Source of the DNA: Pandoraea captiosa
GTDB taxonomy: Bacteria > Pseudomonadota > Gammaproteobacteria > Burkholderiales > Burkholderiaceae
Length of the DNA: 64,000 nt
NCBI RefSeq assembly: GCF_902459775.1
Contig: NZ_CABPSQ010000012.1
Coordinates: 91,642 to 155,641, forward strand
Direction of reading: 5' to 3'
Below the pieces are notes generated by a model that ran no database searches, was not told the DNA's origin, and worked only from the letters and a program-made list of their open reading frames with translations. Shown here piece after piece: positions 26,401 to 35,718 of the stretch. Position numbers and translations under genes: made by a program. Numbering within the stretch: the first letter of the stretch is position 1; every line of letters begins with the position of its first letter.

Positions 26401-27578
26401 CAGTGAACGGCCAGTTGCGCCAGCAACGCATCGACACGAGAAAAATGGTCATCCCAGGTAGGCGTTTGAAACTTCGCCATGCGTTGGAGCTGATTTGCGC
26501 GCGCCGACGCGCCCGCATCGGAAAATGATTCGATGCGCGCGACCCAGCCCGGGCCGTCCAGGGCGTCGACGTAGTCGGGAATGTCACCGGCGATCTCGCG
26601 AAAGACGTCGAGGGGACTCGCGATGACCGGCACGCCCAATGTCAGCGCCTCGACCAGAGGCATCCCATAACCCTCGACGAATGAGGGGAACAGCAGCGCG
26701 CAAGCATGCTGCAGCCATTGCTGCAACCCCCGGTCGTCGCAATCTCCGATCTCGATCACGTGTTCACGCAAAGCATCACTTCGCTCAAGCATGTCGATGG
26801 CGTTCTCACTCTCCCAGCCACGGCGGCCGATGAGGACAAGCCGCGGCGCCGCCGATCCGAATCGCTCCACCAATCGCCGCCAGACCTGAAGGATGAGCCA
26901 GTGGTTTTTTCGCGCCTCTATGGTCCCCACCATGACGAAATATGGTGAGGCGAGCGGGCGCGACATCGCCTCAGATCTGACGATACCCGGCGCCAGGGGG
27001 GCAACGACGTGCTGAGGTAACGGCAACCCGGCCAATACCGCTTCGCTGGAAAGTGCTTTTAGCGTGTCAGCCGAATTCGTCACCAATCCATCGGCGTATT
27101 GAAGCGCCGCGTGGATGCGACGCCGATGCTGCTGCTTGGCGTGTGGGCGACAGTACTCAGCATGCGTGATCGGAATAAGGTCGTGAATCATCATCACGCT
27201 GCGCACGCCGCGACGACGAAGACGCCGATAGTAGTGCAAGTGCTCCATACCGGTATGACTGGTATGCAGCAACGTGGCGCGCTGGGCTTCGCGTCCTGTG
27301 ATCCGCGCCGTCACCCCACGCGCGAGCGAAGCAGCCAGCCAAGTGCGTACCCCCACGGGCCGCCGTCCGCCAAGCAGCATTTCGAACAATGTCTGCGAGT
27401 CGCGCGGCGTCAGATCGATCGCATGACCGCGATGGCTGATCAGTGCGCGCGCACGCGAACCATATCGCGAAACATAAGCGAGACTCACCCGATCCACTCC
27501 GGTAGGCAGGAGGTTATCTAGCAATCGGGAGACGAGACGGGAGGTGTCCAACAGGTATTCAGACATTAATTCGGACAT
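26400..27578 (-). CDS. GT4-family glycosyltransferase (wcbB-like position)
   Basis: 392 residues, GT-B fold of family GT4. The C-terminal nucleotide-sugar domain shows FVMVGTIEARKNHWLILQVW and the E-x7-E block PSFVEGYGMPLVEALTLG. The Rossmann-like N-half has SVMMIHDLIPITHAEYCRPH. Together with manC, transfer of mannose from GDP-mannose is the simplest reading, but specificity is inferred. It is the first gene of the leftward capsule operon and overlaps the kpsC start (ATGA). Confidence 0.88.
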   Translation of the reverse strand: MSELMSEYLLDTSRLVSRLLDNLLPTGVDRVSLAYVSRYGSRARALISHRGHAIDLTPRDSQTLFEMLLGGRRPVGVRTWLAASLARGVTARITGREAQRATLLHTSHTGMEHLHYYRRLRRRGVRSVMMIHDLIPITHAEYCRPHAKQQHRRRIHAALQYADGLVTNSADTLKALSSEAVLAGLPLPQHVVAPLAPGIVRSEAMSRPLASPYFVMVGTIEARKNHWLILQVWRRLVERFGSAAPRLVLIGRRGWESENAIDMLERSDALREHVIEIGDCDDRGLQQWLQHACALLFPSFVEGYGMPLVEALTLGVPVIASPLDVFREIAGDIPDYVDALDGPGWVARIESFSDAGASARANQLQRMAKFQTPTWDDHFSRVDALLAQLAVH

Positions 27579-28182
27579 CTGACGTAAAAAAACGCCGGCC
27601 CACTATTCCCGAAGTCGCACCAACAAGTCAAGAATTAAATCCACTTCACGAACTACGAGGCAACTATCGCCAACCATGTGACACGCCTGCACCGCCAGAG
27701 GAAATTACATCGTACAACGATACATATAACTGAATACTGACAAGAAACTTACATAACCAATTTCTCATCGAAACGAAGAAAATGAAAATACATATTTGAT
27801 CCATACATATGAATCGGGGGACGCACGTGGCAACTTTATGACAATCAAAATTCCGTCACCTATCAAAATTGACAGTTTCGCGAAGTGCTCAAAAATCGAG
27901 CAGTTCTGCGCCACGTCGTTGATTAACATAGAAATAATTCCCTGCCATCGGTGCACAACGTGAGACCATCGTGAAACAATTCTCAACAAGTTGTGACAAT
28001 TCTTAACATCCTGCTGTAGTATTACTCACCATTACATTCGGTCGGTTTTGGGCGATATTCACAGTTCTTTAGGTTGGAACAGCTAAGTTGATAGACCCCG
28101 AGTCAACCTTAGCCGAAGGCAGTACGGCGAAAGATCCTTGCGCGAGCTTCGCGACGAGGATTAAAAAAACAAAAGAAATAAA
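27579..28182. promoter_or_regulatory. AT-rich divergent control region of the capsule locus
   Basis: 604 bp between the two capsule operons, clearly AT-richer than the surrounding genes, with no credible gene. It must hold promoters for both directions and a long leader for kpsE. Visible elements: a hairpin at 28082-28113, and TTGTGA (27991) before TGTAGT (28015) at 18-bp spacing as a weak candidate promoter. Confidence 0.5.
28082..28113 (+). promoter_or_regulatory. Leader hairpin before kpsE
   Basis: GCTAAGTTGA, 11-base loop, TCAACCTTAGC (one bulged C). It sits 70 bp before the kpsE start in the leader. Possible roles are attenuation, RNA stability or anti-termination; none is proven. Confidence 0.5.
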
Positions 28183-29343
28183 TTGGAAAACGTACAAAAA
28201 ATCGGGGAGACCGGCATCAGCGCCGGTCAACAGAGCAATTTCGTCGCTCGCTTAAAGAGAATCGACAAACTCTTTGCAGCCGTGGTGCTGCTGCCGTCGC
28301 TTGTCTCGACGCTCTATTTCACGTTCATTGCCGCAGACGTTTATGTCTCCACGTCGACGTTTGTCGTCCGCAGCCCGCAAAAAAGCGCGCAAGCTGGCAG
28401 CTTGTTCGGCAGCTTTCTGCAAAGCAGCGGGCTCGCCCGCGCGGACGACGACACACATGCAGTAAACGACTACATGCTTTCGCGTGACGCCCTCACGGAA
28501 TTGAACAAGGGTGAGACGTTCCGAAATGCCTATGGCGGCGACAATGGCGATGTGTTTAGTCGGTTCGGAACACTGGGGCTGCGCACATCGTTCGAGGACT
28601 TGCTCAAGTATTTCCAGCGCCGCGTGGAAGTGCACTACGACACCACCACCTCGATCACGACACTGACGGTCGAGGCTTATTCGGCAAAGGAAGCGCAGAC
28701 GTTCAATCTGCAATTGCTGGATCTGGGCGAAAAACGCGTCAACGAGATGAATAGCCGGGCGGCGCAGGACGCCGTGCGATACGCCGCCGGCGAGGTCGAG
28801 CGCGCACAAAATGCCGTTCGCAGGACGTCCGCCGAACTGCTGGCGTTCCGAGAACATCAGTCTGTTTTCGATCCGGAGAAGCAGTCCGCGCTGGATCTCC
28901 AGCAAGCGTCTCAGATCCAGATGGATCTGAAGAACAGCAGCGCATTGCTGGCACAGTTGCAATCGGTGGCGCCGGCAAACCCGCAAATCCCGGTGCTCAA
29001 GACTCGCATCGACACGCTGCGTCGACAAATCAATGAAACGACGCAGGGTGTAGCTGGTGGCCGCAATTCCCTCGCGAACAAGAATGCCCGCTACGAGCGC
29101 CTCGCGCTGGACCGCGACTTCGCGGAAAAGCAGCTCGCATCCGCGCAAGTGTCGTTGGAAACCGCCCGCAACGAGGCCATTCGCCAACAGTTGTATCTGG
29201 AGCGTATCGCTCAGCCGAACGCGCCTGACAAAGCCCTGCTGCCGCACCGAATTCGCAACATTGCCGCCACGCTGATTCTGTCGTTGCTGGTCTGGGCTTC
29301 GCTGCGCTTGCTGCTGGCCAGTGTGCGAGAACATCGTGACTGA
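28183..29343 (+). CDS. kpsE: Capsule export inner-membrane protein KpsE-like
   Basis: 386 residues of the KpsE/BexC/CtrB family. TM1 is at ~30-52 (AVVLLPSLVSTLYFTFIAAD), a large periplasmic coiled-coil follows, and TM2 is at ~357-378 (IAATLILSLLVWASLRLLLA). It bridges the KpsMT transporter to the outer-membrane KpsD-like channel. The only in-frame start near the alignable N-terminus is TTG at 28183: an in-frame TAA sits at 28162 and no ATG/GTG lies between. The ribosome-binding site is weak, so expression may be limited at translation. Equivalent to B. pseudomallei wcbD. Confidence 0.9.
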   Translation: MENVQKIGETGISAGQQSNFVARLKRIDKLFAAVVLLPSLVSTLYFTFIAADVYVSTSTFVVRSPQKSAQAGSLFGSFLQSSGLARADDDTHAVNDYMLSRDALTELNKGETFRNAYGGDNGDVFSRFGTLGLRTSFEDLLKYFQRRVEVHYDTTTSITTLTVEAYSAKEAQTFNLQLLDLGEKRVNEMNSRAAQDAVRYAAGEVERAQNAVRRTSAELLAFREHQSVFDPEKQSALDLQQASQIQMDLKNSSALLAQLQSVAPANPQIPVLKTRIDTLRRQINETTQGVAGGRNSLANKNARYERLALDRDFAEKQLASAQVSLETARNEAIRQQLYLERIAQPNAPDKALLPHRIRNIAATLILSLLVWASLRLLLASVREHRD

Positions 29344-30142
29344 GCGTCGCACGCCGCCGGGAACGCTGCTGCGCTCCTTACGCATTCAGTTGCGCGTAAT
29401 CAAGGCGCTGCTGATGCGCGAGATCATCACGCGTTACGGCCGTCACAACATCGGTTTCGCATGGCTTTTCGTCGAACCAATGATGTTTACGCTGGGCATT
29501 CTCGTACTTTGGAATTTGGTCCACGACACGGGTAGCGCACACCACATCAATGCCGCGGCCTATGCGCTCACGGGCTACTCGACCATTCTTTTGTGGCGCA
29601 ACACGATTGGACGCTGCGCAGGTGCGGTAGTGCCGAACCAGGCATTGCTGTACCACCGCAATGTGCAGGTCATCGACTTGTTCTTCACGCGCATTGCGCT
29701 TGAAGTCGCCGGCGCGACCCTGTCGATGATCGTGCTCATGGCGGTGTTCACGGCAGCCGGCGTCATCGACTTGCCCGTGAACATCATGGACATGATTTAC
29801 GGATGGGGTCTGCTGGCGTGGTACAGCGCAGCGATGGCGCTTCTGATCGGCGGACTGAGCGAATACAGCGAATTGGTTGATCGGTTCTGGCACCCGCTGG
29901 CGTACTTCCAGTTGCCTGTCTCGGGCGCCATGGTCATGGCCAGTTGGCTGCCGCCGAGCATTCGGGAAATCGTGCTGCTATTCCCCACGGCGAACTGCGT
30001 CGAGTTGTTCCGGTTCGGATATTACGGCACCGCTGTCAAGCCGTTTTACGACGTTCCGTATGTGGTCGTTGTCAATCTCGTGCTGACGTGGCTGGGATTG
30101 CTTGTCGTGCGCGGCGCCTCGCGCCGGGTGGAATTGCAATGA
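29336..30142 (+). CDS. kpsM: Capsule ABC transporter permease KpsM-like
   Basis: 268 residues of the ABC-2 family (KpsM/BexB/CtrC, Wzm). MREIITRYGRHNIGFAWLFVEP near the N-terminus is the family's hallmark, followed by six membrane segments. It forms the inner-membrane pore for the lipid-linked capsule chain with KpsT. The start is GTG: 29336 overlaps the kpsE stop by 8 bp; GTG at 29321 is also in frame. Its stop overlaps the kpsT start by 4 bp. Confidence 0.92.
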   Translation: MTERRTPPGTLLRSLRIQLRVIKALLMREIITRYGRHNIGFAWLFVEPMMFTLGILVLWNLVHDTGSAHHINAAAYALTGYSTILLWRNTIGRCAGAVVPNQALLYHRNVQVIDLFFTRIALEVAGATLSMIVLMAVFTAAGVIDLPVNIMDMIYGWGLLAWYSAAMALLIGGLSEYSELVDRFWHPLAYFQLPVSGAMVMASWLPPSIREIVLLFPTANCVELFRFGYYGTAVKPFYDVPYVVVVNLVLTWLGLLVVRGASRRVELQ

Positions 30143-30810
30143 TCGAACTGACTGACGTTACGAAGCGCTATGCCACGCGGCTCGGGCGGGTCACCGTACT
30201 CAACAAGGTGAACTTGCGCATTGCGAGAGGCGAACGCGTAGGCATTCTGGGTGGCAACGGCGCCGGGAAGTCCACGCTGATCCGTTTGATCAGCGGGGCC
30301 GAGCTGCCCAGCGACGGCATCGTTCGGCGGAGCATGAACGTTTCATGGCCGCTGGCGTTCGGTGGCGCGTTTCAGGGCTCGCTGACCGGACTGGATAACG
30401 TCAGATTCGTCTGCCGCGTATATGGGGCCGAGTACGAGAAGGTTCGCCCCTTCGTCGAAGATTTCAGCGAACTCGGCAAGTACCTTCGAGAGCCGGTGAA
30501 GAAGTATTCAAGCGGTATGCGTGCGCGGCTCGCGTTCGCGATTTCGATGGCAATCGAATTCGATTGCTTCCTGATCGACGAGGTTATCGCGGTGGGCGAT
30601 TCCCGTTTCCAGGAGAAGTGCAACCGGGAGTTGTTCGAGCGGCGCAAAGACCGCGCCATGCTGGTCGTCTCTCACCACGCAGATCTCATTCGGGACGTGT
30701 GCACGACCGGATTCGTGCTGGACAAGGGCACGCTCCATCATTTTGACGATATCGATGCGGCATATCGATTCTATGAACTCAAGCAACAACAGGGTAAGCA
30801 TGAGCACTGA
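30139..30810 (+). CDS. kpsT: Capsule ABC transporter ATPase KpsT-like
   Basis: 223 residues. Walker A GILGGNGAGKSTLIRL, signature KYSSGMRARLAFAIS, Walker B CFLIDEVIAVGD and switch His LVVSHHADLI are all intact. The protein is the short KpsT/CtrD type without a carbohydrate-binding extension, fitting export of a chain whose lipid and Kdo end is recognised. ATGA overlap with kpsM (30139) and 11-bp overlap with the next gene. Confidence 0.95.
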   Translation: MIELTDVTKRYATRLGRVTVLNKVNLRIARGERVGILGGNGAGKSTLIRLISGAELPSDGIVRRSMNVSWPLAFGGAFQGSLTGLDNVRFVCRVYGAEYEKVRPFVEDFSELGKYLREPVKKYSSGMRARLAFAISMAIEFDCFLIDEVIAVGDSRFQEKCNRELFERRKDRAMLVVSHHADLIRDVCTTGFVLDKGTLHHFDDIDAAYRFYELKQQQGKHEH

Positions 30811-32395
30811 GCGCAAGGTCAAGGTACTGCTGGAAATGCGTCCGGCAATGGAAGGATTCGCCGGCATTCCGCAGGAAACCCGTTTGCTGTTTCGTGGTTT
30901 GCGAATGATCGACAGCGTGGAAACAGAGGGCATGATTCAGATGTCCCATCGATCGCTGGCCAAAGGCACGCCACTGAAGGCGTCCAAGGCGCGTCGCATG
31001 TCGGACGCCCGGCGTCTGAACCGATACTCGCGCGTCATCGTGTCCATGGCAGAGAAGCCGTACCGCACTGTCGTCGATATCGTGATCGGACACCTGGAAC
31101 GCCGACTCGCCGCAACCTCTCTGTCGTTGCGCTCGCTCATCGGCGCGTCGCGCGTAAAACTTACCCGCTTCGAGTCGGAGAATTTCACCGACTTCACGTG
31201 GCGGACCCTGTTCTCGAAGACTTTGCCGGCGTCCGACTTTTCGCTGGTGGCCACGGCGAACCATCGCATCTGCTCAGTGCCGTGGCGCCTCATGCATATG
31301 GCCGGGCTTCGCTCCCTTAGCGCGAAGTCCACGCCAAGCTATCCGCGTCTGGCGACGGAGGGCGTCGACGTCTTCATCGCGCAGACGCCATACCCTGCCA
31401 CGGTCAGCCGGAACACCGCCTTTGTGGTGCGCTATCACGATGCCATTCCGGTGTTCATGCCGCACACCATTCCGGAAAAGTCCGTTCACCAGGCCACCCA
31501 CTTCTACGCACTCGGCAGCAATGTTCGCTGCGGCGCATGGTTCGCTTGCGTGTCCGAAGCGACGCGCCAGGACTTGTTGCGCCTGTTCCCCGAAGCGGCT
31601 CCGCGCGCTGTGACGATTCACAACATGGTCTCGCACCATTACTTCGATCAACCCGCGGCGCCCGAGCGCGTGCCGGAGATCATCCGCGCACGTCTTTACG
31701 AAGGCGTGGAGCTACTGCCGAAGTTCTTCAGTCTGCGCGAGCAGGAGAATTTCTACAAACGTGTCTTGAGCCCCCGTCCGTTCAAGTACGTGATGATCGT
31801 CTCGACGATTGAACCGCGGAAGAACCATGCCCGCCTGCTGGCGGCCTGGGAGGTTCTCAAGTCAGAAATCGATCCCGATCTCAAGCTGGTCGTCGTAGGC
31901 ACCCTCGGCTGGGACAACGCCGCCATCACAAAGGCGATGCGCCCCTGGATCGATCGCGGGGAACTGTTCCCACTCAACGCCGTCCCCGCGCCGGATCTGC
32001 GCGTGCTGTATCGCAATGCACTGGCAACCGTCTGCCCAAGTCTGGGGGAAGGCTTCGACTTCTCTGGCGTGGAATCCATGCGAAGCGGTGGTGTCACCGT
32101 GGCGTCTGACATTCCGGTCCACCGCGAGATCTACGACGACGCGTCGGGTTACTTCGATCCATACTCGACGGCGAGTCTCGTCAAGGCGCTCAAGGAAGTG
32201 ATCTACGACGAAGGTGCCGAAACGCGGCGCAAGCAATTGCGTCTGCGCGGTGCCGAGGTGTCGGGCCGCTACTTGCCCGAGGCCATCCTTCCGCAATGGC
32301 AATCGTTCTTGTCACGCGTGACCGGAACAGAACTCGGCACGACGACGCAGGCGGACGTCGTAGCGTTCGTCTCAAAAACCCAAAAAGCGGCCTGA
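30800..32395 (+). CDS. GT4-family glycosyltransferase, long form (wcbE-like position)
   Basis: 531 residues. The C-terminal GT4 domain has MIVSTIEPRKNHARLLAAWE, PSLGEGFDFSGVESMRSGG and VASDIPVHREIYDDASGYF. The N-terminal ~170 residues are longer than typical GT4 and not clearly homologous to a known domain. FVVRYHDAIPVFMPHT marks the start of the recognisable GT-B half. It probably extends the capsule polymer, perhaps with mannose. With the enzyme at 26400 it is one of only two obvious polymer transferases. Start chosen at 30800, overlapping kpsT by 11 bp. Confidence 0.85.
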   Translation: MSTERKVKVLLEMRPAMEGFAGIPQETRLLFRGLRMIDSVETEGMIQMSHRSLAKGTPLKASKARRMSDARRLNRYSRVIVSMAEKPYRTVVDIVIGHLERRLAATSLSLRSLIGASRVKLTRFESENFTDFTWRTLFSKTLPASDFSLVATANHRICSVPWRLMHMAGLRSLSAKSTPSYPRLATEGVDVFIAQTPYPATVSRNTAFVVRYHDAIPVFMPHTIPEKSVHQATHFYALGSNVRCGAWFACVSEATRQDLLRLFPEAAPRAVTIHNMVSHHYFDQPAAPERVPEIIRARLYEGVELLPKFFSLREQENFYKRVLSPRPFKYVMIVSTIEPRKNHARLLAAWEVLKSEIDPDLKLVVVGTLGWDNAAITKAMRPWIDRGELFPLNAVPAPDLRVLYRNALATVCPSLGEGFDFSGVESMRSGGVTVASDIPVHREIYDDASGYFDPYSTASLVKALKEVIYDEGAETRRKQLRLRGAEVSGRYLPEAILPQWQSFLSRVTGTELGTTTQADVVAFVSKTQKAA

Positions 32396-32543
32396 GAGAC
32401 ACACGCTCCGGCGGGCGGGTGCGGCGCCTTCGTGCGCCCTTCCCGCCTTAGCAGCGGCCGGTCAACAACAGGCTGCCGCCTGAATTCGCGCGCCGGAAAT
32501 GCCTCGACTTTTACCGTTTCGTCTTCACTTACCGTACATCCCG

Positions 32544-33719
32544 ATGATTCCCCGCACGCCCGCCAGATTCGTTAAGTTGCTATTGTCGGTTTCCATGCTG
32601 ACGACTCTCGCCGGGTGTTCTCTCGTGCCGTCTTCCGGTCCGACTCGCTCGCAAGTCGAAAACGAGGCACAGGAACCCTCGGGGCTGATCGACGGAATTC
32701 AGATCGTCGACGTGTCCGACGCAGTCGCGCGCAAGCTTCTCGCGCAACGCCGGTCCACGGACTTCGCGTCGACTTTCGGCGACGCTATGGTCCCGGCTCA
32801 ACGCGTCGGGACGGGCGACATATTGGAAGTATCCGTGTGGGAATCGCCGCCGGCAGCTTTGTTCAGCGCGCCACTCCAGCCGGAGCTCGGCACCGGCGCG
32901 AGCCGTGCTGTCGTCCTCCCCGCGCAAACCGTCGATACGGAAGGCGAGATCGATGTCCCGTTCGCCGGACGTGTTCCGGTAACCGGGAGAACGATCAATG
33001 AAGTTTCCGGTGAAATAGCCAAAAGACTCAAAAACAAGGCCAACCAGCCTCAGGTCATGACACGCGTGGTCAAGCGCGCCAACGCGTTCGTCACGGTCGT
33101 GGGCGATGTGAACAGCAGCGTGCGCATGGAGTTGAGCGCAGGCAACGAGCGTCTGCTGGATTCGCTCGCCGCCGCGGGCGGTACGCGTCAGGCAGTCGAC
33201 AAAACCACCATTCAGGTTACGCGCGGGAGGGTCGTGCAGTCGCTGCCGCTCCAGTCGATCATCCGTGATCCGCGTCAGAACATTCCGTTGCATGCGCACG
33301 ACGTGGTCACCGCGCTGTTCCAACCCTATAGCTTCACCATGCTTGGCGCATCAGGCAAGAACGACGAGGTGAACTTCGAGGCGCAGGGCATCACGTTGTC
33401 ACAGGCGCTCGCTCGTAGCGGTGGCCTGAACGACAGTCGCTCCGATCCGCGCGGCGTTTTCGTCTTCCGATTCGAGTCGCCAGAAGCACTCGACTGGCCG
33501 AATGCGCCCGTCAAGACGACGCCGAACGGAAAAGTGCCGGTCATCTACCGTGTCGACCTCAAAAACCCGAGCAGCTTTTTCGTTGCCCAGAACTTCATGA
33601 TGGACGACAAAGACCTGGTCTATGTCTCGAACGCGCCAGTGGCGGAACTCCAGAAGTTCATGAACCTGGTGTTCTCGGGTCTCTATCCGACGTTGAGCGT
33701 CATTAACGCGACCAAGTGA
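32544..33719 (+). CDS. Capsule export outer-membrane lipoprotein (KpsD/CtrA/BexD-like)
   Basis: 391 residues. Signal MIPRTPARFVKLLLSVSMLT with lipobox LAGC precedes a Poly_export domain (VGTGDILEVSVWESPPAALF; GEIDVPFAGRVPVTGRT) and two SLBB-like domains, ending in LQKFMNLVFSGLYPTLSVI, an amphipathic stretch that may cross the outer membrane. It forms the outer-membrane exit channel of the KpsMT-KpsE system. An in-frame ATG at 32499 lacks signal-peptide character; 32544 fits. A 148-bp gap precedes it, unlike the tight spacing elsewhere in the operon. Counterpart of wcbC. Confidence 0.88.
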   Translation: MIPRTPARFVKLLLSVSMLTTLAGCSLVPSSGPTRSQVENEAQEPSGLIDGIQIVDVSDAVARKLLAQRRSTDFASTFGDAMVPAQRVGTGDILEVSVWESPPAALFSAPLQPELGTGASRAVVLPAQTVDTEGEIDVPFAGRVPVTGRTINEVSGEIAKRLKNKANQPQVMTRVVKRANAFVTVVGDVNSSVRMELSAGNERLLDSLAAAGGTRQAVDKTTIQVTRGRVVQSLPLQSIIRDPRQNIPLHAHDVVTALFQPYSFTMLGASGKNDEVNFEAQGITLSQALARSGGLNDSRSDPRGVFVFRFESPEALDWPNAPVKTTPNGKVPVIYRVDLKNPSSFFVAQNFMMDDKDLVYVSNAPVAELQKFMNLVFSGLYPTLSVINATK

Positions 33720-33731
33720 CCGGGCTCACCC

Positions 33732-34943
33732 ATGAACCGGTCATATCTGGTGCTGCAAGGCACCGCCTCTCCCTTCTTCCACCAACTGGCGAGCGCATTG
33801 CGAGTCCGGGGAAATGAGGTGTGTCGCGTCAATTTTTGCGGTGGCGATCTGGTCTACGGAGGCACGTCAACCGAAAACTGCGACTTTAATGCCCCGCTGG
33901 AAACGCTCGGCGATTGGTATGCCGACGCCGTGCGCACCCGTGGTGTAACCGACGTTCTGCTGTTTGGCGATTGTCGGGATGTGCACGTACCAATGCACGA
34001 CGTCGCTCACCGAATGGGCGTCGAGGTCCATGTTTTCGAAGAAGGGTACGTGCGTCCTTACTGGATCACGCTTGAGAACCACGGCGTCAATGGCCGCTCG
34101 AAGCTGCCGCGCGATCCGGCGTGGTACCGCGAGGTTTATCGCAACCTTCCACAGTTTCGAGCGCCGATCGCGACGGGTTACAACCTCAAGGAGCGCGCAT
34201 TCCACGATATGCGTTACCGCTGGGCTAACGCAGCGTACGCGCATCGCTATCGGCACTACCAAAGCCACCGACCGAGAAACGGCCTGTTCGAGTACGCAGG
34301 ACTCGCTGCACGCGCCATTCGCAATCGCGGGTTTCATCGCGAAGCGGACTACCTGACACGTGAATTGCGCGACCATGCACAACGGTACTTCCTCTTTCCG
34401 TTGCAGCTCAACTCCGACGCCCAGGTCGTCGTGCATTCGCCCTTCGACGGCATTTGCGGTGCTATCGACGCCGTGGTTGCGTCGTTCGCGGCGCATGCGG
34501 CGCCCGACACCCAGCTTGTCATCAAGAATCATCCGCTCGACACAGGCCTGATCAACTATCGCCAGCACACATTGCGCATCGCACGTCGTCTGGGGGTCGC
34601 AAATCGTGTCCACTTCATTGACGCGGGACATCTCCCAACGCTGCTCGAGCATGCGCAGGGCGTGGTCGTCATTAACAGTACGGTCGGGTTGTCCGCGCTG
34701 CACCACGGCACGCCGCTCGTCGTGCTCGGTGAAGCCATTTACGACATGCAGGGCCTGACCTGGCAGCATGGTCTGGACACATTCTGGCAAGCGCCGGATT
34801 GTCCGGACATGGCGCTTTACACCGCGTTTCTGCACTTTGTCATTCACAACACGCAGATCAATGGTGACTTTTATACCCGAGGGGGCATTGGCATGGCGCT
34901 CGTGGGCGTAGTGCAGCGACTGGAGGCGCGAGATGCAGCCTGA
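33732..34943 (+). CDS. kpsS: Capsular polysaccharide Kdo transferase KpsS-like
   Basis: 403 residues of the KpsS/RkpJ/WcbO family, which adds the first Kdo to the lipid acceptor of ABC-exported capsules. Conserved blocks: SPFFHQLASALRVRGNEV, LLFGDCRDVHVPMH, VHVFEEGYVRPYWITLE, and near the end VVVINSTVGLSALHHGTPLV. Full length (E. coli KpsS ~389). It starts the lipid/linker gene set and overlaps the following SDR gene by 11 bp. Confidence 0.92.
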   Translation: MNRSYLVLQGTASPFFHQLASALRVRGNEVCRVNFCGGDLVYGGTSTENCDFNAPLETLGDWYADAVRTRGVTDVLLFGDCRDVHVPMHDVAHRMGVEVHVFEEGYVRPYWITLENHGVNGRSKLPRDPAWYREVYRNLPQFRAPIATGYNLKERAFHDMRYRWANAAYAHRYRHYQSHRPRNGLFEYAGLAARAIRNRGFHREADYLTRELRDHAQRYFLFPLQLNSDAQVVVHSPFDGICGAIDAVVASFAAHAAPDTQLVIKNHPLDTGLINYRQHTLRIARRLGVANRVHFIDAGHLPTLLEHAQGVVVINSTVGLSALHHGTPLVVLGEAIYDMQGLTWQHGLDTFWQAPDCPDMALYTAFLHFVIHNTQINGDFYTRGGIGMALVGVVQRLEARDAA

Positions 34944-35718
34944 AGGCGCACGTCACATTGTCATTACCGGCGCGAGCGCAGGCCTCGGGCGTGCACTCGC
35001 GCATACCTATGCCCGCCCGGGCACCGTTCTGGGACTATGCGGCCGTGACGCGACCCGCTTGCGCGAATGTGCCTTCGAATGCGAAGCGTTGGGCGCGAAG
35101 GCCGTTGTGGCGACGCTCGACGTGCGCGACGCCGCGGCCATGTCGTCATGGATCGACGACTTCGATGCCCATTGGCCCATCGATATGCTGATCGCGAATG
35201 CCGGTGCCGCCAGCACACTGTCAAACGCTTCCGATTGGGAAGATTCGCATCGGGTGCGCAGCATCGTCGACGTCAACCTCTACGGCACGATCAATTCCGT
35301 GCTTCCCGCGCTCACACACATGCGCGAACGCAAGCACGGTCGCATCGTACTCATCAGTTCGATCGCTGCACTTCGCGGCATGGCGATCTCACCGGCCTAT
35401 TGCGCCAGCAAGTCCGCCATCAAGGCCTGGGGCGATTCACTGCGTCCGATGCTCGCGCGCGATGGCATCGCCCTCAGCGTCGTGCTTCCGGGTTTCGTCA
35501 AGACGGCGATGAGCGACGTGTTTCCGGGAGACAAACCGATGATGCGTTCCGCACCGAGCGCTGCTGCGCTGATCGCACGCAAGGTGGCCGCAGGACGTGC
35601 CGAAATTGCCTTCCCGACCCTGCTCGCGCTTGGCATGCGCCTCCTTGCGCTGCTACCCGTCGCCATCGCCGATCGCATTCTCGATCGACTGTCATACCTG
35701 CCCAAGGCGGAGGCCTGA
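34933..35718 (+). CDS. Short-chain dehydrogenase (rkpH/wcbP-like)
   Basis: 261 residues. NAD(P) motif ITGASAGLGRALA, IANAGAAS, and the catalytic Ser-Tyr-Lys in LISSIAALRG and SPAYCASKSAIKAWG. The C-terminal ~30 residues are hydrophobic (LGMRLLALLPVAIADRIL) and may dock the enzyme to the membrane. In the rkp/wcb lipid gene sets an SDR sits in the same place; a natural substrate is the 3-keto group of the amino ketone released by the alpha-oxoamine synthase, as in 3-ketosphinganine reductase. That substrate is inference. Confidence 0.88.
   Translation: MQPEGARHIVITGASAGLGRALAHTYARPGTVLGLCGRDATRLRECAFECEALGAKAVVATLDVRDAAAMSSWIDDFDAHWPIDMLIANAGAASTLSNASDWEDSHRVRSIVDVNLYGTINSVLPALTHMRERKHGRIVLISSIAALRGMAISPAYCASKSAIKAWGDSLRPMLARDGIALSVVLPGFVKTAMSDVFPGDKPMMRSAPSAAALIARKVAAGRAEIAFPTLLALGMRLLALLPVAIADRILDRLSYLPKAEA

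Noticed and set aside
28060-28135. Possible JUMPstart/ops element (RfaH type) in the kpsE leader
   Set aside because: GGCAGTACGGCG matches ops at about 8 of 12 bases only, and no JUMPstart core is recognisable.
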